Assembly: GCA_950295325.1 (NCBI GenBank)
Contig: OX485807.1
Coordinates: forward strand, 29,173,666-29,237,665
From: Polytrichum commune
Lineage: Eukaryota; Streptophyta; Polytrichopsida; Polytrichales; Polytrichaceae
Reading direction: 5' to 3'
DNA: 64,000 nt
Positions 23,673 through 34,297 of this stretch are shown here, piece by piece. How positions within the stretch are numbered: position 1 is the first letter of the stretch; the number at the start of each line of letters is the position of its first letter. Below the pieces are notes generated by a model, which searched no databases, was not told the origin of the DNA, and was given only the letters and a program-made list of their open reading frames with translations. The translations under genes and the position numbers were made by a program.

Positions 23673-26402
23673 CTAGACAAGGTAGGTGGAGATGTATGTA
23701 GAACCAGCCACCACAGCCACCCATGATGGGAACATCCCGGCAAGCTTTGCTGTGTCCCTATCCACAGCCTGATCCAGCACTGAAAGCTCAATGCTGAGTT
23801 TATCAGCACTTTTTGACTCAACCCAAAACCGCCAAATACCTCCAGACGGCCTGCCGGATAAACGACAGATGTAAGAGGGTGAATTTACTTTACCGCTCTC
23901 CATATCCGGCAACTCCTGGTCAGCAAAGGACCAACTTGCTAGTGGACCTGTGATATTCATCACTGTGGCCCAAACTTGTTCCAAGCCTCCCATATGCACT
24001 TCCAGGTGCACTTTGCGCCTCTGAGTTGGAAGATTTTCAATAGGCCCCATTGGGTCTTCTTTGATGATACGCAAGTAGGGCAGGTGTATTGAGGAATTCT
24101 TGGCTGCATCATCATCGATGGCTATGGGGATTTCCGGAGAGAGGGTTAAGAGGGTGGAAATTGGGTACAAGGCAAGGAACACATTAGGGTTGGGGTTTGA
24201 TAAGCCTTCCTCTTGAGGGTTGATGTGAAGGGCACGGACGGCCTCTGGCGAATGCTTCCATACAAAGTCCATGGGGTTGGGATCAATCGTCGCGAAACCA
24301 TAGCTAGATTTGAGCACTTCACTTGGGCCATTTGTCATGAACGCATGCGTCAATATCACCCGTTTTGGGGCATCAAACGAATAGGGGAAAAGCAGAGACG
24401 ATAAAGCAGCGGCACAGATGCTCACATAAAAGAGTATTCGGATAGCTGGAGGTGTGCCGATCCACTTACTGAGCACTGGTAAAAGTGGCCCTACTGTTGC
24501 ACCCACAAATAGCCCAAACACTATGGATATAATTACATCTGCAACGTAGAATGATATTGCAGGGGGGAACGTCCCACTCATGCCCATTTTTTCTGTCATT
24601 AACTGAAGAGTGATGCCAGAATAATAACACATGTATCCTGCAGGCAGCAATCCCGGAAGAAGGTACCCAGCTAGAGCCAAAAGTGAGTCCTTTCCAAACC
24701 TTCTCTGAAAGAACCGTAGGATGGACAGGGCGGGTAACATGAAGAAGGCCCAATAGAAGCTCATGTAGCCACTACTAATCCCAAGAGAAATGTACACAGC
24801 CGCTGCGATTGCATTCAAAGAAACAGCTCCCCAATGCGCACTCCACTGTGATTCCATCTCCTGCTGTTCAGTCCAGGACGTCCTTCCTCCAGACCAGATT
24901 ACTCTTGGAACTAAAAAACCTGCAACTGAGACCGGGACAAACATGAAATATGATATCCATGGATGTGCAAACCATGTCATTGCCGATTTAGAAACTGTGA
25001 GACGAAAAATGCCAAGAAGTATTGGAAAAATCACGCTCAGCCCGCTTCCAATAGCCTGAAGTAAGGCGCCCACAAGGATAGCTTTCACTCGTGCACCTCG
25101 ACTTACAGGTGCACCTTCTGAAACAGAGGATATAACAGGGAGCAGGAAAACAAAGGCCAGTGGTAAAGTGTGTAGCAACAATGCCACTTTCTGTGAGTAG
25201 CTGATCATCCACAACCCATAGAAGTCAAAAAATATAGGGCGTTTCTCCACAGGGTTTGGGTGCAATATCCTTGTTGATGAATTTTTCAGTTCCGGTGCAG
25301 TAGTGAAGCCTTGCAACAGAGCAATCAGATTTTCTCCTCGTGCTTGCAAGCTCTCCCGTGAAACTCTGTCCGCCGTGTCATAACCAGTGTGGTAAATATA
25401 GCCATCTAGAACGAAGATGATATCAACTCCAGGAACATCACCAAAATCTTTCGAGAACACTCGGTAATCCGTATCACCTGGAATGAGGGGGAAGACATCC
25501 TGCGCCACAGTGTTTGCCATGGGATGGATAGCATTCTCCGCATACACCCTGGCAGGCCATGTCCCAGGACCAGATTGAACCACGAGGTCTGGACCACTAG
25601 CTCCAGAAGCTTCAATGTTAATCACTGCCCCCAACGAGTCTTTCCACCTGTGGGTAGTCATAAACCCATGTGCTCCCAGCAGAAAAACCTCTTCTGCTCC
25701 ATTGAAAAGAAAAACAAGTGGAGCAGGTGGTACCCAGTTTGTGTCCACAATGTACCGTAGGACTTCCAGCATAGTTGCCACACAAGAAGCACAGTCCGCC
25801 GCTCCCGCAGATCCCAAGGGACTGTCCAGGTGTCCATTGATAAGAACTGATGCCTCCCCTATCTGGGCACCCTTAGCAGAAATCCGGACTGCAACATTTC
25901 GATGGTTCTTGTATGTGTTTGAGATAGGGTGCCCTAAGAAATTGATGTTGAACGAACCATCCACCAAAGAATCATCTATCTCTATGTCAAAATCAGAGCT
26001 GGCTCGACCCTTCAGATTGTTAAGCTCAGACATAATATAAGCAAAAGATTTCTCGAGGCCAGATGTAGACTCCTGACGCCCACTGATGTCCTGCGCCAGT
26101 GCATGAATGTGGTTCATAGCCCTTTCTTGTGAGAATTTATCCAATGGAGCTGAGGCTGGTAATGGAACGACATGCTTTTGATACATGTACTTTCGAGCTT
26201 GCCATATCAAAGGTGCATAGAACAACGTGAGCACAAAAAGTCCTCCAAAGCTGAGCGCAAATGCTTGCTTCTTGGATGTGGCCACACTGTAACCCTTTTG
26301 CTTCCCCTGACTGTCATCAGTATGGGTACCGTGACTAGGTTCCTCATTGTCATCTAGAGCCTTGAGCCCCGATTTAATGGGCTTGGGGTTCTTCCGCAAC
26401 AT
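23673..26402 (-). CDS. Endoplasmic-reticulum M28 metallopeptidase, ERMP1-like, intronless
   Basis: Family M28 zinc aminopeptidase domain anchored in the ER membrane; the closest recalled plant homologue is the At1g67420 type. One uninterrupted frame of 909 residues starts at ATG 26402-26400. A longer frame exists upstream but has no ATG. One membrane segment lies at about 46-66. The peptidase domain follows with the full metal and catalytic set: His191 (INGHLDS), Asp203 (GAADCASC), Glu237/Glu238 (NGAEEVFLLGAHG), Glu264 (INIEASG) and His338 (YIYHTGYD). Several hydrophobic segments follow from about 400 to 690, then a lumenal-type C-terminal region ending TYISTYLV. Length fits the family (about 870-900). 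Homologues I know of are multi-exon, so the lack of introns is notable. A possible 5'-UTR acceptor (ATGTTGTAG before 26480) hints at an untranslated first exon upstream. Confidence 0.92.
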   Translation of the reverse strand: MLRKNPKPIKSGLKALDDNEEPSHGTHTDDSQGKQKGYSVATSKKQAFALSFGGLFVLTLFYAPLIWQARKYMYQKHVVPLPASAPLDKFSQERAMNHIHALAQDISGRQESTSGLEKSFAYIMSELNNLKGRASSDFDIEIDDSLVDGSFNINFLGHPISNTYKNHRNVAVRISAKGAQIGEASVLINGHLDSPLGSAGAADCASCVATMLEVLRYIVDTNWVPPAPLVFLFNGAEEVFLLGAHGFMTTHRWKDSLGAVINIEASGASGPDLVVQSGPGTWPARVYAENAIHPMANTVAQDVFPLIPGDTDYRVFSKDFGDVPGVDIIFVLDGYIYHTGYDTADRVSRESLQARGENLIALLQGFTTAPELKNSSTRILHPNPVEKRPIFFDFYGLWMISYSQKVALLLHTLPLAFVFLLPVISSVSEGAPVSRGARVKAILVGALLQAIGSGLSVIFPILLGIFRLTVSKSAMTWFAHPWISYFMFVPVSVAGFLVPRVIWSGGRTSWTEQQEMESQWSAHWGAVSLNAIAAAVYISLGISSGYMSFYWAFFMLPALSILRFFQRRFGKDSLLALAGYLLPGLLPAGYMCYYSGITLQLMTEKMGMSGTFPPAISFYVADVIISIVFGLFVGATVGPLLPVLSKWIGTPPAIRILFYVSICAAALSSLLFPYSFDAPKRVILTHAFMTNGPSEVLKSSYGFATIDPNPMDFVWKHSPEAVRALHINPQEEGLSNPNPNVFLALYPISTLLTLSPEIPIAIDDDAAKNSSIHLPYLRIIKEDPMGPIENLPTQRRKVHLEVHMGGLEQVWATVMNITGPLASWSFADQELPDMESGKVNSPSYICRLSGRPSGGIWRFWVESKSADKLSIELSVLDQAVDRDTAKLAGMFPSWVAVVAGSTYISTYLV

Positions 26403-26554
26403 CTTAGGACAAAGATTCAACAGCCAGGAGGTATAGAAAGAAGAGCAGGAACGGCTGCACTCAACGCAAAGCAACACCTACAACATAAGAGTACTAGAAT
26501 GGTGAATAAAATATATCCAGGGTTTTTGCATCATTGAGCCCCCAACAACACACA

Positions 26555-26925
26555 AACTTACGCATGCAGTTATGTTTTGATTCATAAGCAAGAGAAGTGC
26601 TTTGGTGCTGCATTTTTGTAGCTCTTCTCTTCATTCATAAAACATCAAAGACTAACATGCAAAAAATAACAAAAATCTTTTGCATGCAATTCTGCAAGAC
26701 TCAAAAGCAGTAGTGCATTGGTGTTGCCTTTTCATAGCTCTTTTATCTTCAATCATAAAACATCAAACACTGACATGGAAATAAATTGCTAGAAAAAACA
26801 CTTACGCATGCAGTTCTGTAAGATTCAAAAGCAGTAGAACTGCTTTGGAATTGCGTTTTTGTAGCTCTTACTTATCTTCAGTCACAAAACAGCAAAAACC
26901 GACATGGAAAAATAATAAAAACAAA
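26555..26925. repeat. Three tandem ~125-bp units upstream of the peptidase gene
   Basis: Units at about 26555-26680, 26681-26800 and 26801-26925 share CATGCARTTCTG, TCAAAAGCAGTAG, TTTTGTAGCTCTT, ATCTTCA, TCATAAAACATCAAA and GACATGGAAA in the same order. They lie about 80-520 bp upstream of the frame, in the likely 5' UTR, intron or promoter. Confidence 0.75.
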
Positions 26926-28315
26926 ATCAAATTAATTTTAAACACAACAACATAGACAGAGGACGTTACATGCTTTAGTGTGGCCTCTAGACGACGACGA
27001 CGACGACGACATAATCGATCATTCTTCAGAAGGTTCTTTCGTCATCAGCTAATCGTCGCCAACTCCAACTTGAACATCCCTGATGTCAAATGCAAGCAAC
27101 TTAGGATCAATGAACCTATGCAAGCCTACCAAATAGGAAGATCTAAACGACCAGAGGAACACTAATTAATCCAATCAGCCTGACCTTCGTTTCACATGGC
27201 ACAACAATCATAGGAAACATAATTAGTGTAACACAAATCAAATTACACAAATTAATCATAACCTAGTACCATAACAGAGAGTATTGCTGAGACCGCCTGC
27301 CCAGTCACTTGAATGAATGGATATGAACTACAACCTATCCCAAACTTTAGGGTTTTTCCAGTCTCGGAACTTTGCAAAAGTTTGATCCAAGTTATTCCAG
27401 ACAAATTAATGCACCCAGAATACACCGTAGAAGGCTATGACATGCATCGATTCATAGAAGGCTATGTGATTACTCAGCCCAAATGCGGTTACATGTTGCG
27501 ATGATTACACACACTCTCCCCTGCTCGATCAACTGCTTATTCCTAAGTTAAATCCTTGAATCCACAAACTAAGACAATCAAAAATAAAGGAGCTGCAACC
27601 TCTATAGCATCGAATCAATTCACTCCTTCCGATCACTCGTCACGATGTAACTGCTCAAATACATGTACCCCATGTGTTGATCGAACCAATTGAGGATACC
27701 TCTACCATTTCCAACACATTTAAGAACCACCCATACCGCCCTCTCCCCCACATGCAAACTTAAAGGCCTCCAGGCGGCGATTCCTATGCACCTGAACTGT
27801 TGCCCGAATTTTGATGATCCGATTGCAGGAAGCACTGGGAGGAGGCTCTGCCACGTCGCGTCAAGCAAAAGGAGACAATTGACGACGGTTTTTTTCTATA
27901 TCTTTCATTTTCTTCCTTTCTTTCGTGGTGTGCGAGAAGAACTTAAAGGGAGTAGAGCGAAAGCGGATGGAGGAAAGCTCGCAAAGTGAGTGCGAAGAGA
28001 AGAGAAGCGACGAGCGGAATGGAAAGAATGGCCACGAGCGAGCTGCTCAAGCGACCTCGAAAGCAATGTCAAGAGATGGATGAAATCCAGATGAATGATT
28101 ATTTTCCTTCTCGAAGGGGTCCATTCATCCATAAGCATTACGACATAGGTAAAAACTATCATTGAGGCTCATGTTAGCAAATGCCAACATGAAGGCTAAG
28201 TCCCAAATTTTGAGCATCAAGAAACCATTAAAATAATTTTATTATTATTAACCCTTAATGTCTTATGTGACCATAATCTAGTCGTGAGCAGTTCGCTCTG
28301 ACCCCTTTAACATTA
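26926..28315. other. Distal upstream region of the peptidase gene
   Basis: No gene recognised. A GAC trinucleotide run lies at 26990-27010. The GC-richer block at about 27680-28080, with pyrimidine-rich stretches on the minus strand, could be an untranslated first exon or promoter of the peptidase gene, but I cannot show it. Confidence 0.4.
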
Positions 28316-28611
28316 CACTAAATATGATATTCAGTGTTTGATTATATTTAATGTTGTTATCACCCTACCCTGCTCAACACTAATTTCAATTCCTTGACAA
28401 TTAGTGTTAGAAGATATGCGAAAAGATATGATGGAATTCTCCTTTATCATTGTTTTTTTTTTTCCATATCCTTACTAACACTAAATTCAAACATGTAACT
28501 TCCACATATTACCATAGTTGATATTTAGTGTTGCCTACTTCCATAGGGTTATAGACATTTAGTGTATGCGTTTGTATGTAGTGTATCAAACACTAAATAT
28601 CGGAGTTAGTG
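28316..28611. mobile_element. CACTA-ended MITE (296 bp)
   Basis: The left end CACTAAATATGATATTCAGT continues GTTTGAT. The inverse of the right end reads CACTAACTCCGATATTTAGT then GTTTGAT. That gives a 27-bp terminal repeat with 23 matches. No coding capacity. The flanking triplets do not match, so no target duplication is claimed. Confidence 0.7.
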
Positions 28612-29797
28612 TAGTTCGGATGATTTTTTTAACTACTCCTTCTTATTCATGTTCAAGTCTGCTATGTGTTGCCATGTGTGATAATTTTGATTCAATAAGG
28701 TTAGTTATTTTTAAATTAATTAATATATGAGAGTGTGCTCTTAATTGGTCTACAATGGAATTGGTTCATGAACCAAAACTTGACATTTGTCACCTTTACG
28801 GTTTAAGGGCAGCATGTCCTAATTTATTTATTTTTGTTGATCCATGTGTGCAGACGATTCTCGACTAATTTGAAATTTGCATGCCGTTCAAATGCAATAT
28901 ATCTTAAACATCTACTTTTGAAATTTTTAGTTGGACATGTGTTGGTGGGTGTAAATCCATGTGGAAGGTGCACAGTTGTGCCACCATTGCCTCAAATTGC
29001 AGAGCTTCTCATAAAATCACAAAATAATGGTTTCAAGATTTATGAGTTGATTTGAGTAGGTGTATTCCCTCTTTTGAATGAGAATAACATTTTTCATTTG
29101 TAGATGATTTGAGTGGAGGTTCAATTAAAATTATTAAAAGAAAAACTAGCCCTAATTTAATTTCTAAATTGTTGCTCCTGAAGACCACTATTGATATTCC
29201 TATTATAATCTCCTACGTAATAGAACTTCAACATTTAAAATTTGGACTATGAGTAGACACCTCTAACTTGCAAACATTTATATGGTTGAATTTGTCAAAA
29301 AAAAAAAAAGCTTTAGATCTTCAGCTTTGGTTGTTGGAATTGAGGTCACATTTTATGGATAGGTTTAAGGGAAATTGGAGGTCGAAATTCAAGGCTTAAA
29401 GTTGGATTTTTATTATTATATGCACGAATGTTTGTGGGATTTGGCTTGATAGTTGGATCTAGCTTTTTGCTTGACCCAATTCTCAATGTCAGTCCCAACT
29501 TTCATGCTCTTGATGTTGCATGGATTGATCTTCAGTGACACAAGACTTAGGACTTGGAACCCTTTGTGAACTGGCCCTCAATATTGTAGTTAGATGAGTG
29601 ACTTTTTCATCCAAATTTTAATCATCCATGATAATATTTCATTACATAAATGTTAGGACGTAGAATATACCAAAAGTGGATGAAGTAAAAACAAGTAAGT
29701 TGGGATGACAATATTTGTAAACTTGTTCATAAGAAGTGCCATAAGAAAAGTTACCACAGTGACATAAAATATCATATGACATAAAATACAATATTTA
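28612..29797. other. AT-rich intergenic sequence
   Basis: No gene recognised. At 29545-29580 a sequence ends in GTGAACTGGCCCT, resembling the terminal motif of the hAT-like MITEs, but no partner end was found. An A-homopolymer lies at about 29298-29309. Confidence 0.5.
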
Positions 29798-30128
29798 GTG
29801 TAAAAAGTCCTATTAGTGTGGGTGGAAAATTAGCGTGGAAATAACTAGCATAGTGTGGGCCACATTGATTTTATAGTCAAGGTGGAATTAATGTGGGTCC
29901 AAGACCTTGGGTCTTCCCTAAGTCTTCACGAAGACTTGCCAATCAACACCTTACATGAAAAGTAGCACAAAATTCAATAAACGCCACATAAATTGTGGCC
30001 CATGCTATTTTTCTACTATAAATTTAGCTTGGGTTGAAATTTAGTGTGGCTCGCATAAATTCTCACTATGAGAAGTAGTGTGGTCTCCAGAAAACTATTG
30101 TGGCCCACAATAATAGGATTGTTTAGTG
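29798..30128. mobile_element. CACTA-ended MITE, family C, copy 1 (~331 bp)
   Basis: The right end read in reverse is CACTAAACAATCCTATTATT then GTGGG. The left end is GTGTAAAAAGTCCTATTAGT then GTGGG, so the first bases of the CACTA motif are mutated on the left. Interior blocks such as CTACTATAAATTTAGCTTGG and TTCTCACTATGAGAAG match, inverted, the larger element at 51056-51850. Confidence 0.65.
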
Positions 30129-30145
30129 TTCCTGACTAGTAATTT

Positions 30146-30402
30146 GGGAGAGGGGGCATCATCACATATGAGTGTACCTCACATTTATCCATTGTAAAAG
30201 CCTTAATATAGTGTAAAGCCCGATATTTCTATTTTGTTTAGTTGAATGCACACCCAATTTAATTAAATTGATTGAACTGGCTTTAGAGATCTTGAATCAA
30301 TCTAGTGTCATTGAGATGAATTGGCCACGAACCTATTGAAAGTAAGGTTTTTGTTGTTGGATGGATGAAAGGGGCATTTGTATGTTGTAATTCCCTCTCT
30401 CC
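30146..30402. mobile_element. MITE, family G, copy 1 (257 bp)
   Basis: The left end GGGAGAGGGGGCATCATCAC continues ATATGAGTGTACCTC. The inverse of the right end is GGAGAGAGGGAATTACAACA then TACAAATGCC, then a CATCC run. The left end matches those at 44199, 48250 and 58298, showing a family with GAGAGG ends. Confidence 0.6.
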
Positions 30403-32161
30403 ATGAACTTTACTAAGAGCTACACTAAATGTCTTATTTAGTGTGGTCCACACCATTCATCATCGACCCACATTGATTGTCTTGCAATCACTGGGTGGAA
30501 ACTAGAGAGGGTGGAATATAAGACTTGATGTTACATGGCAGGTCGTGAATACCACTCCAGGTGACACGGCACACCAATTTTGATGTCAAACTAAATTAGG
30601 TATTCATTGTGGTAAGTAATTGTGAGTTTACACTATGAGAGGCCCAAATCAGCCTCCAAAAACATTTAGGGGTTAATGTCACAATAACATCAAAGAATGC
30701 CATAGATTATGGCGTCCCAATCAAGCTCATTACATTTGGACTTTCACCATCAACCCAATGTACAAAACGATGGACCCAAGGAGTTTACACTAGAGTTTAA
30801 GTCCAACACGTGATTAAATGAAAGTGATTGAAGGAAATGGAATGAAAGTTATTCACTTTCCTGCCATAAAAAATTGGTCTCCGACCCAAGAAATTTTTCT
30901 CGTAGTTTCAAGCTTCAATCATCGAGCTTCAACCAACCTTCCTCTATTCAACAACCTTCAATTTGTCCAAAAAACCTTGACATGTTACTTCTTTTTGAAA
31001 GCAGTATTCCTCTATTGCACATGGGTGGGACCACTTCACGACTTAAAATATAGTTAGGTATTTTGAAGCAATTGAGGTTATGAACCCAACAAACAAAAGT
31101 CTCGTTTCAAAATTTCAAAGCATTGTCTACATTTTGCAATCAACTCACACCCCTTTGCCAACATTTTTCAAATCTTCTTTAGGAGCCAAGTCTCCTCTAC
31201 ATGTGTTGAAGGGCCCATGCAATGCATAAAACCCTCTAGCAAAGTCCAAATTTAAAAACTTGAAAATCTTCATTAAAACGATGAAGCATCTCATATCGTG
31301 AATGATGGATGAAACCAAACGCTCCATTCAATTTGTCATCCAAAACCATGAACACACGTGTGTCTTCAATGTTGCCCCAATTTGGAAAACTCTTACTTTT
31401 GAGAGGCTATCCCAATCTAGTGCATTATCCAAATGCCTTTGAAATTTGTTTCAAAGGATGGGCTTTAGATTTGGCTACGTGGTCCAAGTGTTTTCATGGG
31501 AATTTCAGTAGAGGAAGTGGTTCAAAAGTGTTGAAACATAATACATGATATGCTTTGGACTTTCGTGGAGGCTTACCTCCCCTTTAAGCGTATCAAAGGC
31601 CCAATCTAAGCTCCTCTATGCACAAAAATGTGACTTGAGCTACATATATACTTTCATCGCCAACCACCTGTGTAAAAAATACTATACTTGAAATTAGCTC
31701 ATTCTTCAAGTGCACTTTTCCAAATTGGTTGAATATCTCAGTGTTATCGAGGATATGGGGTTCAAAGACAATCCTTGAATATAAAAAAATAACACAAAGT
31801 CTTGGCGAGACTTGTATATAGGTTGTATATGTAGGTTGTACATTGAAGTCCTTGGGTCAAGGGGTGTTATGGACCCCAAGTTTTCTTAGCTCATACCTTA
31901 GGGTGGATTTGCACTAAGGTTTGGGTCCAAGCAACTTGAGGTCCAAGATATCACTTAAATGGACCTGACTTTTGGACCCAAGATTGATCCAAGCTCAAAG
32001 ACCGATTTCCTGAATTAGGAGGAGTATCTTCTTGAGTGGGAACCCCCCGAGATTTGACAAAAAAATGATGCCACATTAAGGACCACTTCAAATTTCCATA
32101 CCTAGGACCCGTATCCCTAGTGTGAACTCCTTGGGTCCAAAATGTTGTTCTTGACCAATAA
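30403..32161. other. Intergenic repeat-like sequence
   Basis: No gene recognised. The words GGGTCCAA and GGACCCAA recur several times between 31850 and 32160, suggesting fragments of the repeat that starts at 32162. CTACACTAAATGTCTTATTT at about 30421 is an isolated CACTA-like end. Confidence 0.45.
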
Positions 32162-32489
32162 GATTGCTTGAGCTTGGAGTTTCTTTGGCCTTTGGACCCC
32201 AGTGTAAACCCAACCTTTACTTGGTGACAAGGATATATGAAAACAGTAATAGCCCCCCTACCTTTTGCTTGCCTTCCCGCTCAAATGCTCCAACCCCCCC
32301 CCCCCCAACACGCCACTTGATACACGCTCCCACAAACCAATCAACCAATAGTGTGACATCACTTGATTTTGCAAATTATTTGGTCTGGGACCCTAGTGTG
32401 AAACCCAACCTTTACTTGGTGAAGTGGATATATAATGTTCAATATACCTATCACGGGTTCACAAATGAGCTCACGACTATGATCAAGAT

Positions 32490-32523
<34 letters not shown>

Positions 32524-32634
32524 GGATCCCTACATTTTCTTACTTTCCCTCCCAAATGCTCTGGTCCCTAAAGACACACACACTCGCTCAAAACGCAATC
32601 CCACAAACCAACCCTTGACCAACATAACATTATT

Positions 32635-32774
32635 GAGATCCATAACAATGTTCCGTGGGACTGACAATATTCCACAAAATATTCGTTGATACTCCACATA
32701 CAAGTTGCACACGGGAATATCAAGAAATATTCTGTGGAATATTTTCAATTCCACATAAAACTATTATGGATCTG
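32635..32774. mobile_element. Foldback MITE (140 bp)
   Basis: The left arm GAGATCCATAACAATGTT runs on to ATATTCCACAAAATATT. The right arm inverts to CAGATCCATAATAGTTTTAT, running to ATATTCCACAGAATATT. Arms of about 56 bp pair almost throughout. Noncoding. Confidence 0.75.
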
Positions 32775-32790
32775 AACAATGTTGTTGAAT

Positions 32791-33144
32791 AAGGACCGGT
32801 TCACACTATGGCCAAACTTCGAGAGGAGAAGCGTTTGGACCAATGAAAATGTAGGAATGTCCAAAGTCCGTCCTCTCGGCCTTCACACTAGAGGCCGAAG
32901 TCCAAAGGACCTAGGTGGCAACACTTTTAGGAAGTTATGGCACCAAGCGTTCGGCCTCTCGAGCAAAGCTTGACCCAAACTTCCGTCGAGAGGCTGAACT
33001 TTTTTTTCATTAAAATATTCAAAATATGACAGTGGATTATTTTAATATACTTTTTCAGCCCAATGGCTTCTCCTCTCGACATAGTTTGGTCCATAAAAGT
33101 GACGCTTCTCCTCTTGACTTGGGCATAGTGTGAACCGGCCCTAA
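32791..33144. mobile_element. hAT-like MITE, family H2 (~354 bp)
   Basis: The left end AAGGACCGGTTCACACTATG then GCCAA; the right end inverts to TTAGGGCCGGTTCACACTAT then GCCCAAG. GAGAGGAGAAGCGT follows on both sides. The outermost ends resemble family H1 (AGGGCC, two bases, TTCACAC), so the two may use the same transposase. Internal sequence is otherwise unrelated. Noncoding. Confidence 0.75.
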
Positions 33145-33470
33145 GATCACTTGATTTTGGAGTTTCTTTGGTTTTGGACCCTAGTGTGAACCCCACCCTT
33201 TACTTGGTGACGTGGATATTTGGAAACGGTAATAGGGTTCCTACCTTTTCTTGCCTTCCCGCCCAAATGCTCCACTACCCAAACACACACGCGCTCACTC
33301 AAAGGTACTCCCACAAACCAACCCGGCCTTTTTCCTCGAATCTCATCAGTCCGATGTGTGCTTTGTGTTTTCTGATCTTGGTCTCTATGGAAGGATTGGA
33401 TTCATTTTCTCTAAACTGACCCAAATTTTTGGCATTGCATTTGGTCCTGCATCTGCTACCTCTGTCAATC

Positions 33471-33478
33471 AACCCTAA
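33471..33478 (+). promoter_or_regulatory. Telo-box-like motif upstream of POLE2
   Basis: AACCCTAA, eight of nine bases of the plant telo-box (AAACCCTAA). It lies about 830 bp before the POLE2 ATG and just ahead of the repeated leader. Telo-boxes are known from promoters of plant replication and translation genes. The assignment here is positional only. Confidence 0.35.
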
Positions 33479-33626
33479 CGCGGCGCTCTGTGTTTTGGCA
33501 ATGGAGTCTTGCTCTCAAGGTCTCGCTCTCTCTGTCTCTCAAATTATCAGAATTGGTGGAGGACACAGTGGAGAGGTTAGGAGGAAGAGCAGACTTGATT
33601 CGAATGGTTCGCTGTAATCAGGAATC

Positions 33627-34297
33627 GAGGTCTTGCCATGGAGGTTTCTCTTTGCCATCTTGGCCAAAGAAGCTTGCAAATGATTTTTCATGAGCAGTGG
33701 GATTTGTTTAGAGGGATTGGAAAATGAGTGTGCTAAGGCACATACCAACATAGCAGCTTGGCCTTTTGCCGTCCATTTGTTTCTCGCATCATCCCCCTTT
33801 TTTTTCCCCCCTCTACATTCCTTTGCATTGCATCTTTAAAGACGTCATGCCAATTCTGTCAACCCTAAGGTTTCATCATCATTTTATTTGTTTATTTTTA
33901 TTTTTTTCAGTTAGGTCTTGGTCTCACATGCTCTTGTTGCCCATCTTGGTCAAAGAAGCTTGCCAATGAGGTTTCATGAGCAGTGGGATTTGTTTGAAGG
34001 GATTGGAAAGTGAGTATGTTCAGGTATAAACTAACATAGCAGCTGGCCTTTGGCGCCCCTATGTTTCTCACATCCTCCCTATTGTTCTCTACATTCTTCT
34101 ACATTGCATCCCTAAGGATGTCATGCCAACTCTGTGAATCCTAAGGTTTCACGATGCCATTTCAATGAGGTCTTGGTCTCAAGGTTTCCCGTTGCCATCT
34201 TGGCCAATGAAGCTTGCACAGGAGCTCCCTTGAGCAACAGGTTGTGGTTGGAGTGATCGAGAAGCGAGTATAAGTGCTGGAAAGAGCAGGGGCAAAG
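33627..34297 (+). repeat. Triplicated POLE2 leader
   Basis: Units start at 33627, 33912 and 34166, each with GAGGTCTTG or its variant, then CCATCTTGGCCAAAGAAGCT or its variants. The first two (285 and 254 bp) continue with GAGCAGTGGGATTTGTTT, GGGATTGGAAA, a CTACATTC/GCATC block, ATGCCAA and CCTAAGGTTTC. The third is truncated and runs directly into the POLE2 ATG at 34298. The real 5' leader and upstream promoter have therefore been duplicated twice upstream. Confidence 0.75.

Larger units (their letters stand above)
32162..33335 (+). repeat. Three direct ~190-bp units, split by two MITEs
   Basis: Units at 32162-32356, 32357-32610 and 33145-33335 share, in order: CTTGATTTTGGAGTTTCTTT or its variants; GGACCCTAGTGTGAAMCC; CAACCTTTACTTGGTGA; TTGCCTTCCCGCYCAAATGC or its variants; and CTCCCACAAACCAA. 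The second unit carries a TC microsatellite (32491-32522), the first a C-homopolymer near 32294. The third unit begins exactly where the MITE at 32791-33144 ends. Confidence 0.75.

Noticed and set aside
26403-26477. 25-codon N-terminal extension of the M28 peptidase
   Set aside because: Begins only at GTG; no ATG is available, and a splice-acceptor-like TTGTAG sits just before it, so it is more likely 5' UTR.
30818-31548. Open frames of about 79 codons at 30818-31057 and 31309-31548
   Set aside because: No family motif, ordinary length for AT-rich random sequence, no splice-consistent partners.
33511-33617. Short ATG frame (MESCSQGLALSV) upstream of POLE2
   Set aside because: No recognisable domain. 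It overlaps the repeated leader region and is better treated as leader or an upstream open frame.
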